Notes: generated from the letters alone by a model not told the origin. Shown: positions 1-8,592, numbered from the stretch's first letter. The stretch is DNA of 64,000 bases from Flavobacterium sp. LC2016-23 (GCF_009674775.1 NZ_WKKE01000003.1:186001-250000); one strand, 5' to 3'. Numbers and translations: made by a program.

Positions 1-396
1 TAGCGAAGAAAAATTGCTCTGCATGCGTATCCTTTCCTTAGTGGTCTTGGTCAGGAACAGGTAGCAGTAATGATTCAGGAACGGACGCTCATTAAAATGA
101 CGCTGATAGGATTTCGCCAAAAAACTTTGGTCATCCTTTGCCAAATCAGGGGCGTAGTTTTCCTTGATATACCAATCCTGTTTGTGGATTACCGTAAAAT
201 CAGGCAAAGTCTTGATAGCCTTATGCCAGGCGGAATGAATGGCTTCATATTCCGCAGATGCAACTGTAAAAAGTTCCGGCAAACGCACTTCAAAGCAGGC
301 CGTAATATCCGCATCCTTTGACAGGATGCAGTTGTTCTCTACTGCCAGCAATGGAAATTTATTTTCCAGTGTTGTTGTCTTTGCTGTGTTTCTCAT
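1..396 (-). CDS. traG: TraG conjugation ATPase, N-terminal part (runs off the left edge)
   Basis: The first 132 codons of a gene that continues beyond base 1. It opens MRNTAKTTTLENKFPLL and continues with the KQDWYIKENY and HFNERPFLNHYCYLFLT segments typical of the N-terminal domain of Bacteroidetes conjugative-transposon TraG. That family is the VirB4-type ATPase that energises the mating-pair channel at the inner membrane. The Walker motifs would lie further left and are not visible. The ATG (396-394) overlaps the TGA of the gene before it in an ATGA, so it is translationally coupled to traF. Identification rests on sequence style and gene order (traE-traF-traG), which is strong. Confidence 0.85.
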   Translation of the reverse strand, partial: MRNTAKTTTLENKFPLLAVENNCILSKDADITACFEVRLPELFTVASAEYEAIHSAWHKAIKTLPDFTVIHKQDWYIKENYAPDLAKDDQSFLAKSYQRHFNERPFLNHYCYLFLTKTTKERIRMQSNFSSL

Positions 397-725
397 AAGG
401 CATCGGGTTTTGTAGTGATTCTTAGGTAGCGTTGTACAGTCTTGCGGCAGATGATGTAGCGCGGATGTCTTTTCTTCGCGCCCACTTTCATAAGTCCGTG
501 CTCACCGTACTTTTTATTTAGGGAGAAAGTCTGCCAAACGATAAGAGAAGCACCGCCGGCTCCCAGAAACAGGCAGATAAAGGAGTTAACTCCAGCCATG
601 TATAGTATCATGACTAGGATAAGGGTCCCGAGCAATCCGCCGGCAAAAATGAAGAGGTATTGTGCTTTCAGCCCCTTAAACTCCACGGTTCTCCCAATGC
701 CCTTGTTGATGTTATAATTACTCAT
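393..725 (-). CDS. traF: TraF, DUF4133 family conjugal transfer membrane protein
   Basis: About 110 aa. The opening NYNINKGIGRTVEFKGLKAQ is the signature of DUF4133/TraF in Bacteroidetes ICEs. Two hydrophobic segments follow (about residues 24-42 and 48-64), then a basic cytoplasmic tail, a layout resembling VirB3. I chose the ATG at 725 (MSNYN); an ATG nine bases upstream (734) is also possible. It sits 12 bases after traE and overlaps traG by 4 bases, so the three form one transcription unit. The family is a structural part of the mating channel; the exact role is inferred. Confidence 0.87.
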   Translation of the reverse strand: MSNYNINKGIGRTVEFKGLKAQYLFIFAGGLLGTLILVMILYMAGVNSFICLFLGAGGASLIVWQTFSLNKKYGEHGLMKVGAKKRHPRYIICRKTVQRYLRITTKPDAL

Positions 726-737
726 AAGAACCAAGAA

Positions 738-1043
738 TTAAAGGAAGAAGGAACGCAGGATGGTCGCAGCAACAATTAAGAAGATACAGGCACCGAACCA
801 GCTTGCTGCGGTCTTGCTTGTATCGGGATCGCCGCTGCTGAATTTGTTATATACCTTAACACCTCCGATAAGGCCTACCACCGCTCCGATGGCGTAAATT
901 AATTGGGTTGCGGGGTCGAAATAAGACGTTACCATTTGGGTAGCCTCATTGATACCTGCCGAACCGTTTCCCTGTGCGAACGCACCAATTCCTGACAGAA
1001 TTGCCACTGCTACCAGCACGATTTGTTTTGTTTGTTTTTCCAT
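738..1043 (-). CDS. traE: TraE, DUF4134 family conjugal transfer protein
   Basis: 101 aa with an N-terminal signal-like hydrophobic stretch ending in AFAQG, then two transmembrane helices (about residues 48-66 and 82-99) joined by a short KVYNKFSSGDPDTSK loop. This size and layout is that of VirB2/pilin-like proteins, and the sequence matches the DUF4134/TraE family of CTnDOT-type elements. It is the first gene of the traE-F-G block. Its upstream region (1044-1240) is shared with the divergent helicase gene, which separates it from traD-B-A. Confidence 0.87.
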   Translation of the reverse strand: MEKQTKQIVLVAVAILSGIGAFAQGNGSAGINEATQMVTSYFDPATQLIYAIGAVVGLIGGVKVYNKFSSGDPDTSKTAASWFGACIFLIVAATILRSFFL

Positions 1044-1095
1044 GATTTGAATGAATTAGATTATTACTTTTTCCTGCTTTGTTCAGGTTTTTAAG

Positions 1096-1139
1096 CAAAT
1101 CTATTGGAGAACTAAAGACATTATAATGACCTGTCTTTA
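1096..1139. promoter_or_regulatory. Divergent control region of traE and the helicase gene
   Basis: The gap 1044-1240 serves two divergent genes. On the minus strand TAGATTTG (1103-1096) fits the Bacteroidetes -7 box TAnnTTTG for traE, but no good -33 TTTG lies at the right distance. An 8-bp inverted repeat (1113-1120 with 1132-1139, TAAAGACA/TGTCTTTA, 11-nt loop) sits where a regulator of traE could bind. Assignment is tentative. Confidence 0.35.
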
Positions 1140-1240
1140 AGTGGAATAATTTGGCCGGAAGTGGCCGTTGAAAAGTCAAAATGTAGTATATTAGCTGCTT
1201 TAGCTCACTCAAAAAATATATGGGAGAGAATAAAAAATAA

Positions 1241-4200
1241 TTGAGTGAAAAATTGAAAAAACAAGATATACTACAATTTTGGAGGAATGTCGAAATATTT
1301 AACCTTCCTGATTTTAATAAAGATGCTGCCCTCATAAACAATGGGGACGCACTGCCTTGGCAACCCGAAATAAAGCCAGCTAAGAAAAATTACAAATGGC
1401 GTTATACATTGGTTTTCGGAAGAATTGAGAAAAAGCTAATTCTTGACCATCTTAACACTTTACTCAAAGCGGAGACATCAAATGATTGGGAAGAACCAAT
1501 ACAGGGGTTCAGTTGTCTTTCTGCATTAATTTTAGATGCAGAGGGCCGTCCCCAGCATGATAGTTATGTTACAGCAAGCTACACATTTGGTATTAAAGCT
1601 TTAGAAAGCAAAAAGAATCTTTCCTCAGTATCTGCAGATTTAGAACAAGCAAGAACGGATTTTTTAGAGCGATACAACATTCCAGAGATTATACTTGATG
1701 ATGACGTTCCTGCTAAAGGAGATGTTGTCTATTGGAATCATCTGAATAGAGAAATCAGTTATATAAAACAACTTAGCCAATGGTGGAAGGAAGAGATTAG
1801 AGTTTATCTCTTAATAGAAGAAGTGCCTAAGGATAGTGAACCAAATTCAAGTTTTTTAAATAGTTTTTATTTAGAAGACTTAAATTATTTATCTAATCTC
1901 GAAGAAAAGAATTTTGGTACCTCTTTACGGCAATACCTGACACTGGAACCCGTTATAGCGAAGCGTAGAGATTTAATCCAAAACAAACAATATTTTTTTG
2001 ATACTTTTAATCCAAACCAAATTACCGCTGGTAGATGGCCATCTAACGTAAAAAATGGACTGTATGCGGCACAAGCCGGGGCTGTAAATACTATATTTTC
2101 CAACTTGCGAAATGCTGATGGACTGCAAGGAGTGAATGGACCACCTGGCACAGGAAAAACAACTCTTCTATTGGATGTAATTGCAGAAATTATTGTCGAG
2201 CGCGCTAAAATAATCTCTGAACTTGGATGTGAGAATTTATTTCAAAAAGGATTTAAAAAAATTGAAAAAGAATCCGGTTATACACTATATACCTACAATC
2301 TTGTACCCTCACTCCAAAGAAATTTTGGGATTGTAGTCGCCAGCAATAATAATGCAGCTGTTGAGAATATTAGTAAGGAACTGCCATTCAAAGGCAAAAT
2401 AGATGTCGCCGTTTTTCCTGAAGCGGATTATTTTTCAGAATGTGCCACTACACTTATAGATAAAGAATGTTGGGGGATATTAGCTGCCGCTTTAGGAAAT
2501 TCAAAAAATAGAAATACTTTTAGAAAAGCATTCTGGCAACCGGAAAAAGACAAAGGTATTATTGGGTTTCATGACTTCCTTTACGAAGTTTATAAAGATT
2601 CAGAAAACGATAAAACTCATATTCACTATGCTTCATTTGAACATCAAAATAAGAATTTTAAATCCTTGATAAAGGAATTTGAAGAATTCAAAAAAACAGC
2701 AAGTTCATTTCATGAGCAGTTGCCGATCTTTATTGAAAACGAAAGAAAAAATGTTCTGATAAAAGCTGAAGCAAAACAAATAGAAAAAAAATTATCCCTT
2801 TTATCTAAAGAAAAGGATATCGTTGATGATAAAGAAAACAAAATTAAAAACGATGCAGATCGAGTAGTATCTCTATTACATTTGCATACTCAACGTAAAC
2901 CTTCCTTTTTCTTCTTTCAAAAATTATTTAAGACTAGTAGTTTTATGGAGTGGAGTATGGAAGCAGAAAAAATTTCGATTAATCTTAAGTCTATTAATGC
3001 TGACTTGGAAGAAATCAGAACACAGATAGACAAGAATCAAAAAGAGACCCAAGTTCTTCAATCGAAACAGAGTGAATCTAAAAGTACTTTATCCCAGATA
3101 GCTAATTTTTTTGTCGCATATCAGAGGCTTCAAGATGAATTGACAAAGAAGTATGCAATTGAGCCAGAAAATCTTTTTAATACTACATTTTACCAAAAAG
3201 ACTTAACAGGTGTTCATCTTCTAACCCCTTATCATTCCCCTAAAATTGCTAAACTTAGGAGTGATATATTAATAACAGCTTTGCATTTACATCGAGATGC
3301 TATCTTAGCAAATGCCAAGAATATTAAAAACAACTTAAATGCCTATTTTGAAATGACTGCCGGCTGGGTCAAAGTAGATGCAACTATCGCCCAGAATTTA
3401 TGGGACACCTTTTTCCTTTGCGTACCTGTGGTTTCTACTACCTTGGCGTCAGCAAGCCGACTTTTCCCGAGTACCGACCAGCAACAAATAGGCTGGTTAT
3501 TGATAGATGAAGCTGGACAGGCGACTCCACAATCTGCAGCAGGATTGATCCATCGGGCTAAACGTTGTGTTATCGTAGGTGATCCTTTGCAGGTTGAGCC
3601 TGTCGTTACAATGCCCGAAAAATTAGTTACAAAATTGAGAAATGAACATTCCGTTTCAGTTGATTGGTCGCCTTATAGAACATCCGTACAACAATTAGCC
3701 GATAGAGTTTCACTTTCTGGAACCTATATGAATATAGGTGATACTGATGAAAAGATTTGGACAGGATTTCCTTTAAGAACACATAGGCGCTGTGATGACC
3801 CGATGTTTTCTATTGCAAACAAAATAGCTTATAGTGATCAAATGGTAAAAGCCATTGACACAAACTCTACAGAAACATTCATTGGACCATCTTGCTGGTT
3901 TACTGTTAGTACAGCTCCTACAATAATCAATAAGCATGTCATAAAAGAGGAAATTGATCTTTTAAAGCTAAAAATTACAGAGCTGAGAAATATAGGATAC
4001 GAGGGAGAGATTTATGTAATTTCACCATTCAAATCAATAGCTTCCTACTGTAATGAAATATTGAGAGGTCAGCCCAAAATATCGTGTGGTACTATCCATA
4101 CTTTTCAAGGTAAAGAAGCGGATATTGTCTTTCTTGTACTAGGAAGCGATCCTAAATCTTCAGGAGCAAGAAACTGGGCATCACAAAAACCGAATATGAT

Positions 4201-4306
4201 AAATGTTGCGCTTACCAGAGCTAAGAAAAGATTTTATGTGATCGGAAATAAGAAACTCTGGGCTTCGTGTAACTATTATAGTACAATGGCTAAATTATTA
4301 AATTAG
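1241..4306 (+). CDS. Large Upf1/Dna2-like superfamily 1 helicase (cargo)
   Basis: 1021 aa. Walker A GPPGTGKTTLL is at about residues 300-310, a long charged coiled-coil-like insertion spans about 480-650, Walker B/motif II LLIDEAGQATPQSA is at about 750-763, motif V FQGKEADIVFLV is near 955 and motif VI NVALTRAKKRFYVIG is near 988. This is the AAA_11/AAA_12 arrangement of Upf1-like SF1B helicases, acting on RNA or DNA. No fused nuclease is evident. The start is TTG at 1241, because an in-frame TAA directly precedes it and no ATG follows for many codons. It lies opposite to and between traE and traD, has its own terminator, and looks AT-richer than the tra genes. That suggests an inserted cargo gene, plausibly anti-phage, but the function is unknown. 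Confidence 0.8.
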   Translation: MSEKLKKQDILQFWRNVEIFNLPDFNKDAALINNGDALPWQPEIKPAKKNYKWRYTLVFGRIEKKLILDHLNTLLKAETSNDWEEPIQGFSCLSALILDAEGRPQHDSYVTASYTFGIKALESKKNLSSVSADLEQARTDFLERYNIPEIILDDDVPAKGDVVYWNHLNREISYIKQLSQWWKEEIRVYLLIEEVPKDSEPNSSFLNSFYLEDLNYLSNLEEKNFGTSLRQYLTLEPVIAKRRDLIQNKQYFFDTFNPNQITAGRWPSNVKNGLYAAQAGAVNTIFSNLRNADGLQGVNGPPGTGKTTLLLDVIAEIIVERAKIISELGCENLFQKGFKKIEKESGYTLYTYNLVPSLQRNFGIVVASNNNAAVENISKELPFKGKIDVAVFPEADYFSECATTLIDKECWGILAAALGNSKNRNTFRKAFWQPEKDKGIIGFHDFLYEVYKDSENDKTHIHYASFEHQNKNFKSLIKEFEEFKKTASSFHEQLPIFIENERKNVLIKAEAKQIEKKLSLLSKEKDIVDDKENKIKNDADRVVSLLHLHTQRKPSFFFFQKLFKTSSFMEWSMEAEKISINLKSINADLEEIRTQIDKNQKETQVLQSKQSESKSTLSQIANFFVAYQRLQDELTKKYAIEPENLFNTTFYQKDLTGVHLLTPYHSPKIAKLRSDILITALHLHRDAILANAKNIKNNLNAYFEMTAGWVKVDATIAQNLWDTFFLCVPVVSTTLASASRLFPSTDQQQIGWLLIDEAGQATPQSAAGLIHRAKRCVIVGDPLQVEPVVTMPEKLVTKLRNEHSVSVDWSPYRTSVQQLADRVSLSGTYMNIGDTDEKIWTGFPLRTHRRCDDPMFSIANKIAYSDQMVKAIDTNSTETFIGPSCWFTVSTAPTIINKHVIKEEIDLLKLKITELRNIGYEGEIYVISPFKSIASYCNEILRGQPKISCGTIHTFQGKEADIVFLVLGSDPKSSGARNWASQKPNMINVALTRAKKRFYVIGNKKLWASCNYYSTMAKLLN

Positions 4307-4307
4307 A

Positions 4308-4342
4308 AAAAAGTTAGGAAATTTACTCTTTCCTAACTTTTT
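4308..4342. terminator. Bidirectional intrinsic terminator between helicase and traD
   Basis: Perfect 14-bp inverted repeat (4308-4321 with 4329-4342, AAAAAGTTAGGAAA and its complement, 7-nt loop). It has A-runs on one side and T-runs on the other, so it can end both the plus-strand helicase transcript and the minus-strand traA-B-D transcript. It touches the traD stop codon. Confidence 0.85.
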
Positions 4343-4977
4343 CACACAAACTCCCAAATATCAAAATCACCCAAATCATTTTTCCGCAAAGTTGAAGAAC
4401 TGGAATCAGTTTCAGAGAGACTGCTGTCCAACAGCATGGCTATTTTTCTAGAAGCACCCTCTATGGAATTTTCCAAAAGGCTGAATAATTCAGTACCCTG
4501 TATTTTTTGAACTATTACAATTGCCGTTTCTTTTTGGGCCTGCTCCAATTTTTCTTTCTGGAGTAACACCCCTACGGAGCTTAGTTCATCATAGGTAACC
4601 CCCTGGGCAAGACTGTCATCACCTGCGGATATTCCGTACCTGTTCCATTCTTCTTCTTCCTGTTCAAAATCAGGCATATTACTGAAAACTTCGTCCAGCT
4701 CTTCCTGCGGAATTTGAATACCTACGTTTTCATTTTTGTCGTATTCAATGTCTAAATTATAGGGATTTATCTCAGTTTCCTCAATTTGGCTCTCAGTGGC
4801 ATTGTTTGGAATTGAAAGTCTTCTTACAGGCTTGGGCTGACCCATAATATCCGGCAGGTTTGGGTTAACTTTTTCCTCTTTCGGCTGCTGTTGCTCCGAC
4901 CTTTTCTTAATGACAATCTTGTCCTGCAAAAGCAGGACAATGACTATCAGCAGGCATATCACAATTACATTTTCCAT
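4342..4977 (-). CDS. traD: TraD-type conjugal transfer protein, membrane anchored
   Basis: 211 aa: one N-terminal transmembrane helix (about residues 3-19), then a long acidic, low-complexity cytoplasmic region rich in Glu, Asn and Ser. In Bacteroidetes ICEs a protein of this size and layout follows the ParA and DUF3408 genes and is annotated TraD; it has no known enzymatic motif. Its start is 3 bases from the stop of the DUF3408 gene, so it is the last gene of the traA-B-D operon. The call is mostly from context. It is not the TraD/VirD4 coupling protein of F-type systems; that role belongs to MobC here. Confidence 0.72.
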   Translation of the reverse strand: MENVIVICLLIVIVLLLQDKIVIKKRSEQQQPKEEKVNPNLPDIMGQPKPVRRLSIPNNATESQIEETEINPYNLDIEYDKNENVGIQIPQEELDEVFSNMPDFEQEEEEWNRYGISAGDDSLAQGVTYDELSSVGVLLQKEKLEQAQKETAIVIVQKIQGTELFSLLENSIEGASRKIAMLLDSSLSETDSSSSTLRKNDLGDFDIWEFV

Positions 4978-4980
4978 AGC

Positions 4981-5385
4981 TTATAAAATGGGTTTAAAAC
5001 GTTCGTTGAAATAATCAGTAATATCATCTCCAAACTCCTTAAAGTGATGTTCAAGGATGTTATCAATATATGAGTACAGTGTTGTCTTTTCTTCCCTCGT
5101 TAATTGCACAATGCGGATTAACCTTTCGTGATATTCGGGACGTATGTAAACAACCTTTCCATTACGACCTGAAGGAAACCGATTGACCATAAATATCTCC
5201 TCATAATCCACCTTCTTTGAAGAAGCAGTGCGGACTTTTTCTTTTGGTTTTGGTTCCTTTAGTATTTCTTTTTGCTGATTAGCTTCGGGTACAGTAGAAG
5301 ACTTATTACCACTCATGATGTTCATGATTAACTCCTCATCAACAGCAGGTTTATCAAAGTCTTTTCTTCTTTTATCTATGGACAT
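4981..5385 (-). CDS. DUF3408 protein (TraB-like, partner of the ParA-type TraA)
   Basis: 134 aa. It has a polar N-terminus, then VRTASSKKVDYEEIFMVNRFP, GRNGKVVYIRPEYHERLIRIV and YSYIDNILEHHF. The last half resembles the ribbon-helix-helix-like fold of DUF3408, which accompanies ParA-type TraA in Bacteroidetes conjugative elements. A DNA-binding partner role for the ParA ATPase is inferred from family and position. It lies 11 bases after traA and 3 bases before traD. Confidence 0.8.
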   Translation of the reverse strand: MSIDKRRKDFDKPAVDEELIMNIMSGNKSSTVPEANQQKEILKEPKPKEKVRTASSKKVDYEEIFMVNRFPSGRNGKVVYIRPEYHERLIRIVQLTREEKTTLYSYIDNILEHHFKEFGDDITDYFNERFKPIL

Positions 5386-5396
5386 CCTTAAGTGTT

Positions 5397-6152
5397 TTAG
5401 AGATTAACAATTTTTAAAAACTCCTCGACAAACAAATCTATTCTAGTTGCTTTCATAAGCTGTGGTTCGGCAGGTAGCAAACTTGACCGAAATACACTGT
5501 TGAGTGTATCATCCGTTTCTTTCCTAAAACGTTTACTATCCATTATTTTTGAGGTCATTACAGATAAATCAAGCTCGTTAATAACACTTTGATAAGCCTC
5601 GTATATTCCTGTCTTTTCTCGACCATCTACCTGGTTCCAAAACATCCACATTTTTTGATCCTTATTACTCTCATCTGTTTCGGGTAAACCAAGGAATGCT
5701 TTAGTAAAGCTCAATGTACTTTCCATAACTAGACGGTCAGCACTGATTGGAGAAAAAATAAAATCCATTCTTCTTAAGGTAGTAAGCACACCTTTTGTAT
5801 TGGCTGTACCAGGAAGGTCAAAAAAAATTATATCAGGCTCTATTGCAGATTCATTTATGTATTCCAAAGCCTTTGACAAGGCATCCTCCGCTTTACAACT
5901 GATAATCGGATATGCCTTTTTATTGATACTTTGATACAACTTCATTGCAGCTCTTTTATGGTAGTTATTCTGCATAATCGTTTTCAAATCTCTCTCTCTC
6001 ATATTGGCTAAACTGTGTTGTGGAAAATCACAATCTATTACAACTACATTAAATCCTAAACGATAATGCAATACACTTGAAAGTAGTGCAGTCATAGTAG
6101 ATTTTCCAACACCGCCCTTAGGCGTTGAAAAACTGATTTTTAAGGTTTTCAT
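5397..6152 (-). CDS. traA: ParA/MinD-family ATPase TraA of the ICE
   Basis: About 251 aa. The deviant Walker A motif PKGGVGKST lies within the first 20 residues, VVVIDCDFPQHS follows (Walker A'), and PDIIFFDLPGT is Walker B. These are ParA-type ATPases of the kind at the head of CTnDOT-like tra operons (TraA), acting in element partition or transfer rather than chromosome segregation. I chose ATG 6152 (MKTLKISFST); an ATG four codons upstream exists. It heads the minus-strand operon traA-DUF3408-traD, with the repeat-rich mob/tra intergenic region upstream. It is clearly different from the chromosomal ParA at the right end. Confidence 0.88.
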   Translation of the reverse strand: MKTLKISFSTPKGGVGKSTMTALLSSVLHYRLGFNVVVIDCDFPQHSLANMRERDLKTIMQNNYHKRAAMKLYQSINKKAYPIISCKAEDALSKALEYINESAIEPDIIFFDLPGTANTKGVLTTLRRMDFIFSPISADRLVMESTLSFTKAFLGLPETDESNKDQKMWMFWNQVDGREKTGIYEAYQSVINELDLSVMTSKIMDSKRFRKETDDTLNSVFRSSLLPAEPQLMKATRIDLFVEEFLKIVNL

Positions 6153-6364
6153 TTTTCTTTCCATTTTTTAAATGTTTATTGTTACACATTTTATTTATTT
6201 GGTAGGTTTAAATATTGGTGTATTTGAATAGTACCTATTTTCCGTATGCCTGTATTCCCTTTTTGAAAATTTCCTTGATTGTTGTTTGCTTTCATTACAG
6301 CTTGGTGAGTAATAATTTTTAGCAAATGGTAAACGTTGCAATCGGTAAATTGCTTTACCACTTT

Positions 6365-6414
6365 TATGCTTTTACATTTTTAAAGTTCTACGCTTTTAAA
6401 ACCTTATGCTTTTA
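6365..6414 (+). repeat. Three copies of TAYGCTTTTA upstream of traA
   Basis: TATGCTTTTA (6365-6374), TACGCTTTTA (6389-6398) and TATGCTTTTA (6405-6414) lie in a T-rich tract between traA and mobA, with start-to-start distances of 24 and 16 nt. The open frame that spans them (6326-6514) is repetitive (FYAF repeats) and I do not regard it as a gene. The repeats could be binding sites for the TraA/DUF3408 pair or part of the transfer origin. Confidence 0.5.
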
Positions 6415-6667
6415 TTCCAAAATATCTGTATTCAAATACTCCTTTCTCATTTACCTGTACACATTTTTTATAACCTGCATTAAAACTATAAAGCAAATAA
6501 AGCGATTGAATTAGCTCCTTATTGTTGTGTGGTAGTGTTTGGCAATCAAAGGCAGAGTTTGTCTAGTGATTACATTACAATATTCTTACAGACAGATCTT
6601 TACTTTGTAAAATGATTTTTATTAACAGATTTATGCGAAGCATCTTGACAGAAAGGAAACTAAACAG

Positions 6668-6725
6668 AACGGCATCGAGCCGTTTTTCCCTGTTACACTT
6701 AATCCGTCCCGAAGGGCGGATTTTT
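6668..6725 (+). terminator. Two tandem terminator-like hairpins before mobA
   Basis: Hairpin 1: AACGGC (6668-6673) pairs with GCCGTT (6679-6684), followed by TTT. Hairpin 2: TCCGTCCC/GGGCGGA (6703-6720, GAA loop, one bulged T), followed by TTTTTG. Both face the mob operon. They may shield it from upstream transcription or be structural elements of the transfer origin. Confidence 0.6.
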
Positions 6726-6741
6726 GTGTTCAACGGAACAC

Positions 6742-6797
6742 GGCAAGTTGTGTTTTGAGGCACTCGAAACCGAGTTCGTGCCTCAAAACAACTTGCC
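6742..6797. other. Long inverted repeat, candidate oriT
   Basis: The left arm (6742-6763) and right arm (6778-6797) pair over about 20 bp (GGCAAGTT, two extra bases, then GTTTTGAGGCAC against GTGCCTCAAAACAACTTGCC). The loop holds a further small hairpin ACTCG-AAAC-CGAGT (6762-6775). It lies 66 bases upstream of mobA, in the intergenic region between the tra and mob operons, where transfer origins of Bacteroidetes ICEs and mobilizable transposons are found. The nic site itself cannot be assigned by eye. Confidence 0.6.
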
Positions 6798-6862
6798 CTG
6801 CCGAGAGCTGAAAAACACCTTCCGAAGTCAGGGTTTTGTGTAAGGATTAAAATGGACAGGTT

Positions 6863-7300
6863 ATGGACGAAAACAATAACAACAAACGCAATAAGGGTGG
6901 ACGTTCGCCAAAAGACGACCCAAGCATCCACCGCCACGTATTTCGACTGACGGATGAAGAAAATGCCAAACTTTTATCGCTTTTTGAAACATCGGGAATG
7001 CCCAATAAAGCAAAATTTATCATTTCGCTGCTTTTCAGCAAGGAGATGAAATCGGTTAAAATTGACAAAGGGACAGTTGATTTTTATATGCGATTGACTT
7101 CATTTCACAGCCAGTTTCGCTCGGTAGGTGTAAATTATAACCAGATTGTAAAGCTGTTGTACCGTCATTTTTCCGAGAAAAAGGCGGCAGCTTTTCTCTA
7201 TAAATTGGAAAAACAGACTGCTGAGATGGCGCTATTATGCCAAAAAATCATTCAGATAACCGAAGAATTTGAAGCAAAATATGTGAAAAAAAATTCTTAG
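6863..7300 (+). CDS. mobA: MobA relaxosome accessory protein
   Basis: 145 aa, very basic N-terminus (NNNNKRNKGGRSPKDD), then HVFRLTDEENAKLLSLFETSG, a ribbon-helix-helix-like MobC/MobA-type DNA-binding segment, and a helical C-terminus. Such proteins bind the transfer origin and help the relaxase nick. Only 2 bases separate its stop from mobB, so the two are co-transcribed. The candidate oriT lies immediately upstream, as expected. The name follows Bacteroidetes ICE usage (MobA-B-C), not the IncQ MobA relaxase. Confidence 0.83.
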   Translation: MDENNNNKRNKGGRSPKDDPSIHRHVFRLTDEENAKLLSLFETSGMPNKAKFIISLLFSKEMKSVKIDKGTVDFYMRLTSFHSQFRSVGVNYNQIVKLLYRHFSEKKAAAFLYKLEKQTAEMALLCQKIIQITEEFEAKYVKKNS

Positions 7301-7302
7301 AA

Positions 7303-8592
7303 ATGATAGCAAAAATCGGAAGAAGCGGAAATTTATACGGGGCATTGGCATACAATCAGCTAAAAGTAGAGAATGAAAACGGGCAGATTTTGTTTGGCAA
7401 TAAGATGATTGAAACCGCAAGCGGTCATTATTCCGTTGCGCAATTAGCTCAATCTTTTGCCCCTTATCTAATAGCCAATCGCAATACCGAGAAACATACT
7501 TTGCATATTTCGCTCAATCCTGACCCGAAAGATAAAGTAAGTGATGACAGGTACAGGGAAATGGCGGAAGAATATATGAGGGAAATGGGCTATGGCCAGC
7601 AGCCTTTTGTGGTGTTCAAGCATACCGATATTGACCGTAGCCATATTCATATTGTATCGGTTTGCGTGGATGAGCAGGGCAAAAAGATTCCAGACAGTTT
7701 TGAGAAAATGCGCTCTATGAATGTCTGTCGTGAACTGGAAAAAAAACATGGATTGATACCCGCAACTGATAAAGAGTATAGACAGAACGACAAGGTTTTC
7801 CGTCCGGTAGATTATCGCTCAGGTGATGTCAAAAGTCAGATAGCCTCAGTAGTGCGTCACCTGCCGAACTATTATCAATACCAAACTTTGGGAGAATATA
7901 ATGCTTTGCTTTCTCTTTTTAATGTTACCACCGAAAAAGTGCAGGGCGAGTTGAAGGGAAAAATGCAGCAGGGTTTATTATATATCCCCTTAAATGCAAA
8001 AGGCGAAAGAGCCGGACATCCGTTCAAGGCGTCTTTATTCGGAAAGAATGCTGGACTACCGACTTTGGAATTAAACTACGCGAAATGCAAAGAGACTTTA
8101 AAAGACCACCCGGCAAAGCCAACCATTAAAGCTGCAGTTACCATTGCTTTACAATCAGCAAATGATGAGCTGGCTTTTAAAAAACAGTTAGGCGAACAGG
8201 GAATTAACGTAGTAGTACGCAGAAATGATACAGGACGTATTTACGGAATCACCTTTATAGACCATAATTCTAAAACAGTATGGAACGGTTCACGATTGGG
8301 AAAAGAGCTTTCTGCTAATACCTTTAATGATTACTGGAACAATAATATCAAACCGGAAATTATAGAGCCTGTGGAAGTGCAGTCAAAAATGACAAAATCA
8401 AAAGATGCAGATCTTCCTGAAGAGGAACCTCATCATTTATTCGACTTCCTGATTACCGCTGAAAAACACGAAGACGGTTTGATTGAAGCACTAGGCGGTT
8501 TGCTCCCTGAAGCACAGGGCGAAGATTCCCAGGAACAGGATTTTGCCAACAGAATGAAGAAGAAAAGAAATCGCCAAAGAGGTCAGAAATAG
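7303..8592 (+). CDS. mobB: MobB relaxase
   Basis: 429 aa relaxase/mobilization nuclease. An N-terminal IGRSGNLYGALAYNQ supplies Tyr candidates for the strand-transfer nucleophile (Y13, Y18). HTLHISLNPDPKD lies near residues 66-78, and the metal-binding histidine cluster FKHTDIDRSHIHIVSV is near 105-120. These are the hallmarks of the MOBP-like relaxases of Bacteroidetes transposons. It nicks oriT and pilots the single strand to the coupling protein encoded two bases plus one gene away. The C-terminus is Gln/Lys-rich and probably disordered. Confidence 0.88.
   Translation: MIAKIGRSGNLYGALAYNQLKVENENGQILFGNKMIETASGHYSVAQLAQSFAPYLIANRNTEKHTLHISLNPDPKDKVSDDRYREMAEEYMREMGYGQQPFVVFKHTDIDRSHIHIVSVCVDEQGKKIPDSFEKMRSMNVCRELEKKHGLIPATDKEYRQNDKVFRPVDYRSGDVKSQIASVVRHLPNYYQYQTLGEYNALLSLFNVTTEKVQGELKGKMQQGLLYIPLNAKGERAGHPFKASLFGKNAGLPTLELNYAKCKETLKDHPAKPTIKAAVTIALQSANDELAFKKQLGEQGINVVVRRNDTGRIYGITFIDHNSKTVWNGSRLGKELSANTFNDYWNNNIKPEIIEPVEVQSKMTKSKDADLPEEEPHHLFDFLITAEKHEDGLIEALGGLLPEAQGEDSQEQDFANRMKKKRNRQRGQK

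Noticed and set aside
946..1341. 131-codon minus-strand frame spanning the traE start and the helicase start
   Set aside because: It overlaps two well-supported genes in other frames and shows no family features.
1241..4306. Helicase as the missing HsdR of the type I operon
   Set aside because: Its motifs are Upf1-like SF1, it lacks an HsdR nuclease domain and lies 50 kb away on the other strand.
6326..6514. 62-codon plus-strand frame in the traA-mobA gap
   Set aside because: Its repetitive Phe/Tyr-Ala-Phe sequence is produced by the TAYGCTTTTA repeats; there is no sign of a folded protein.
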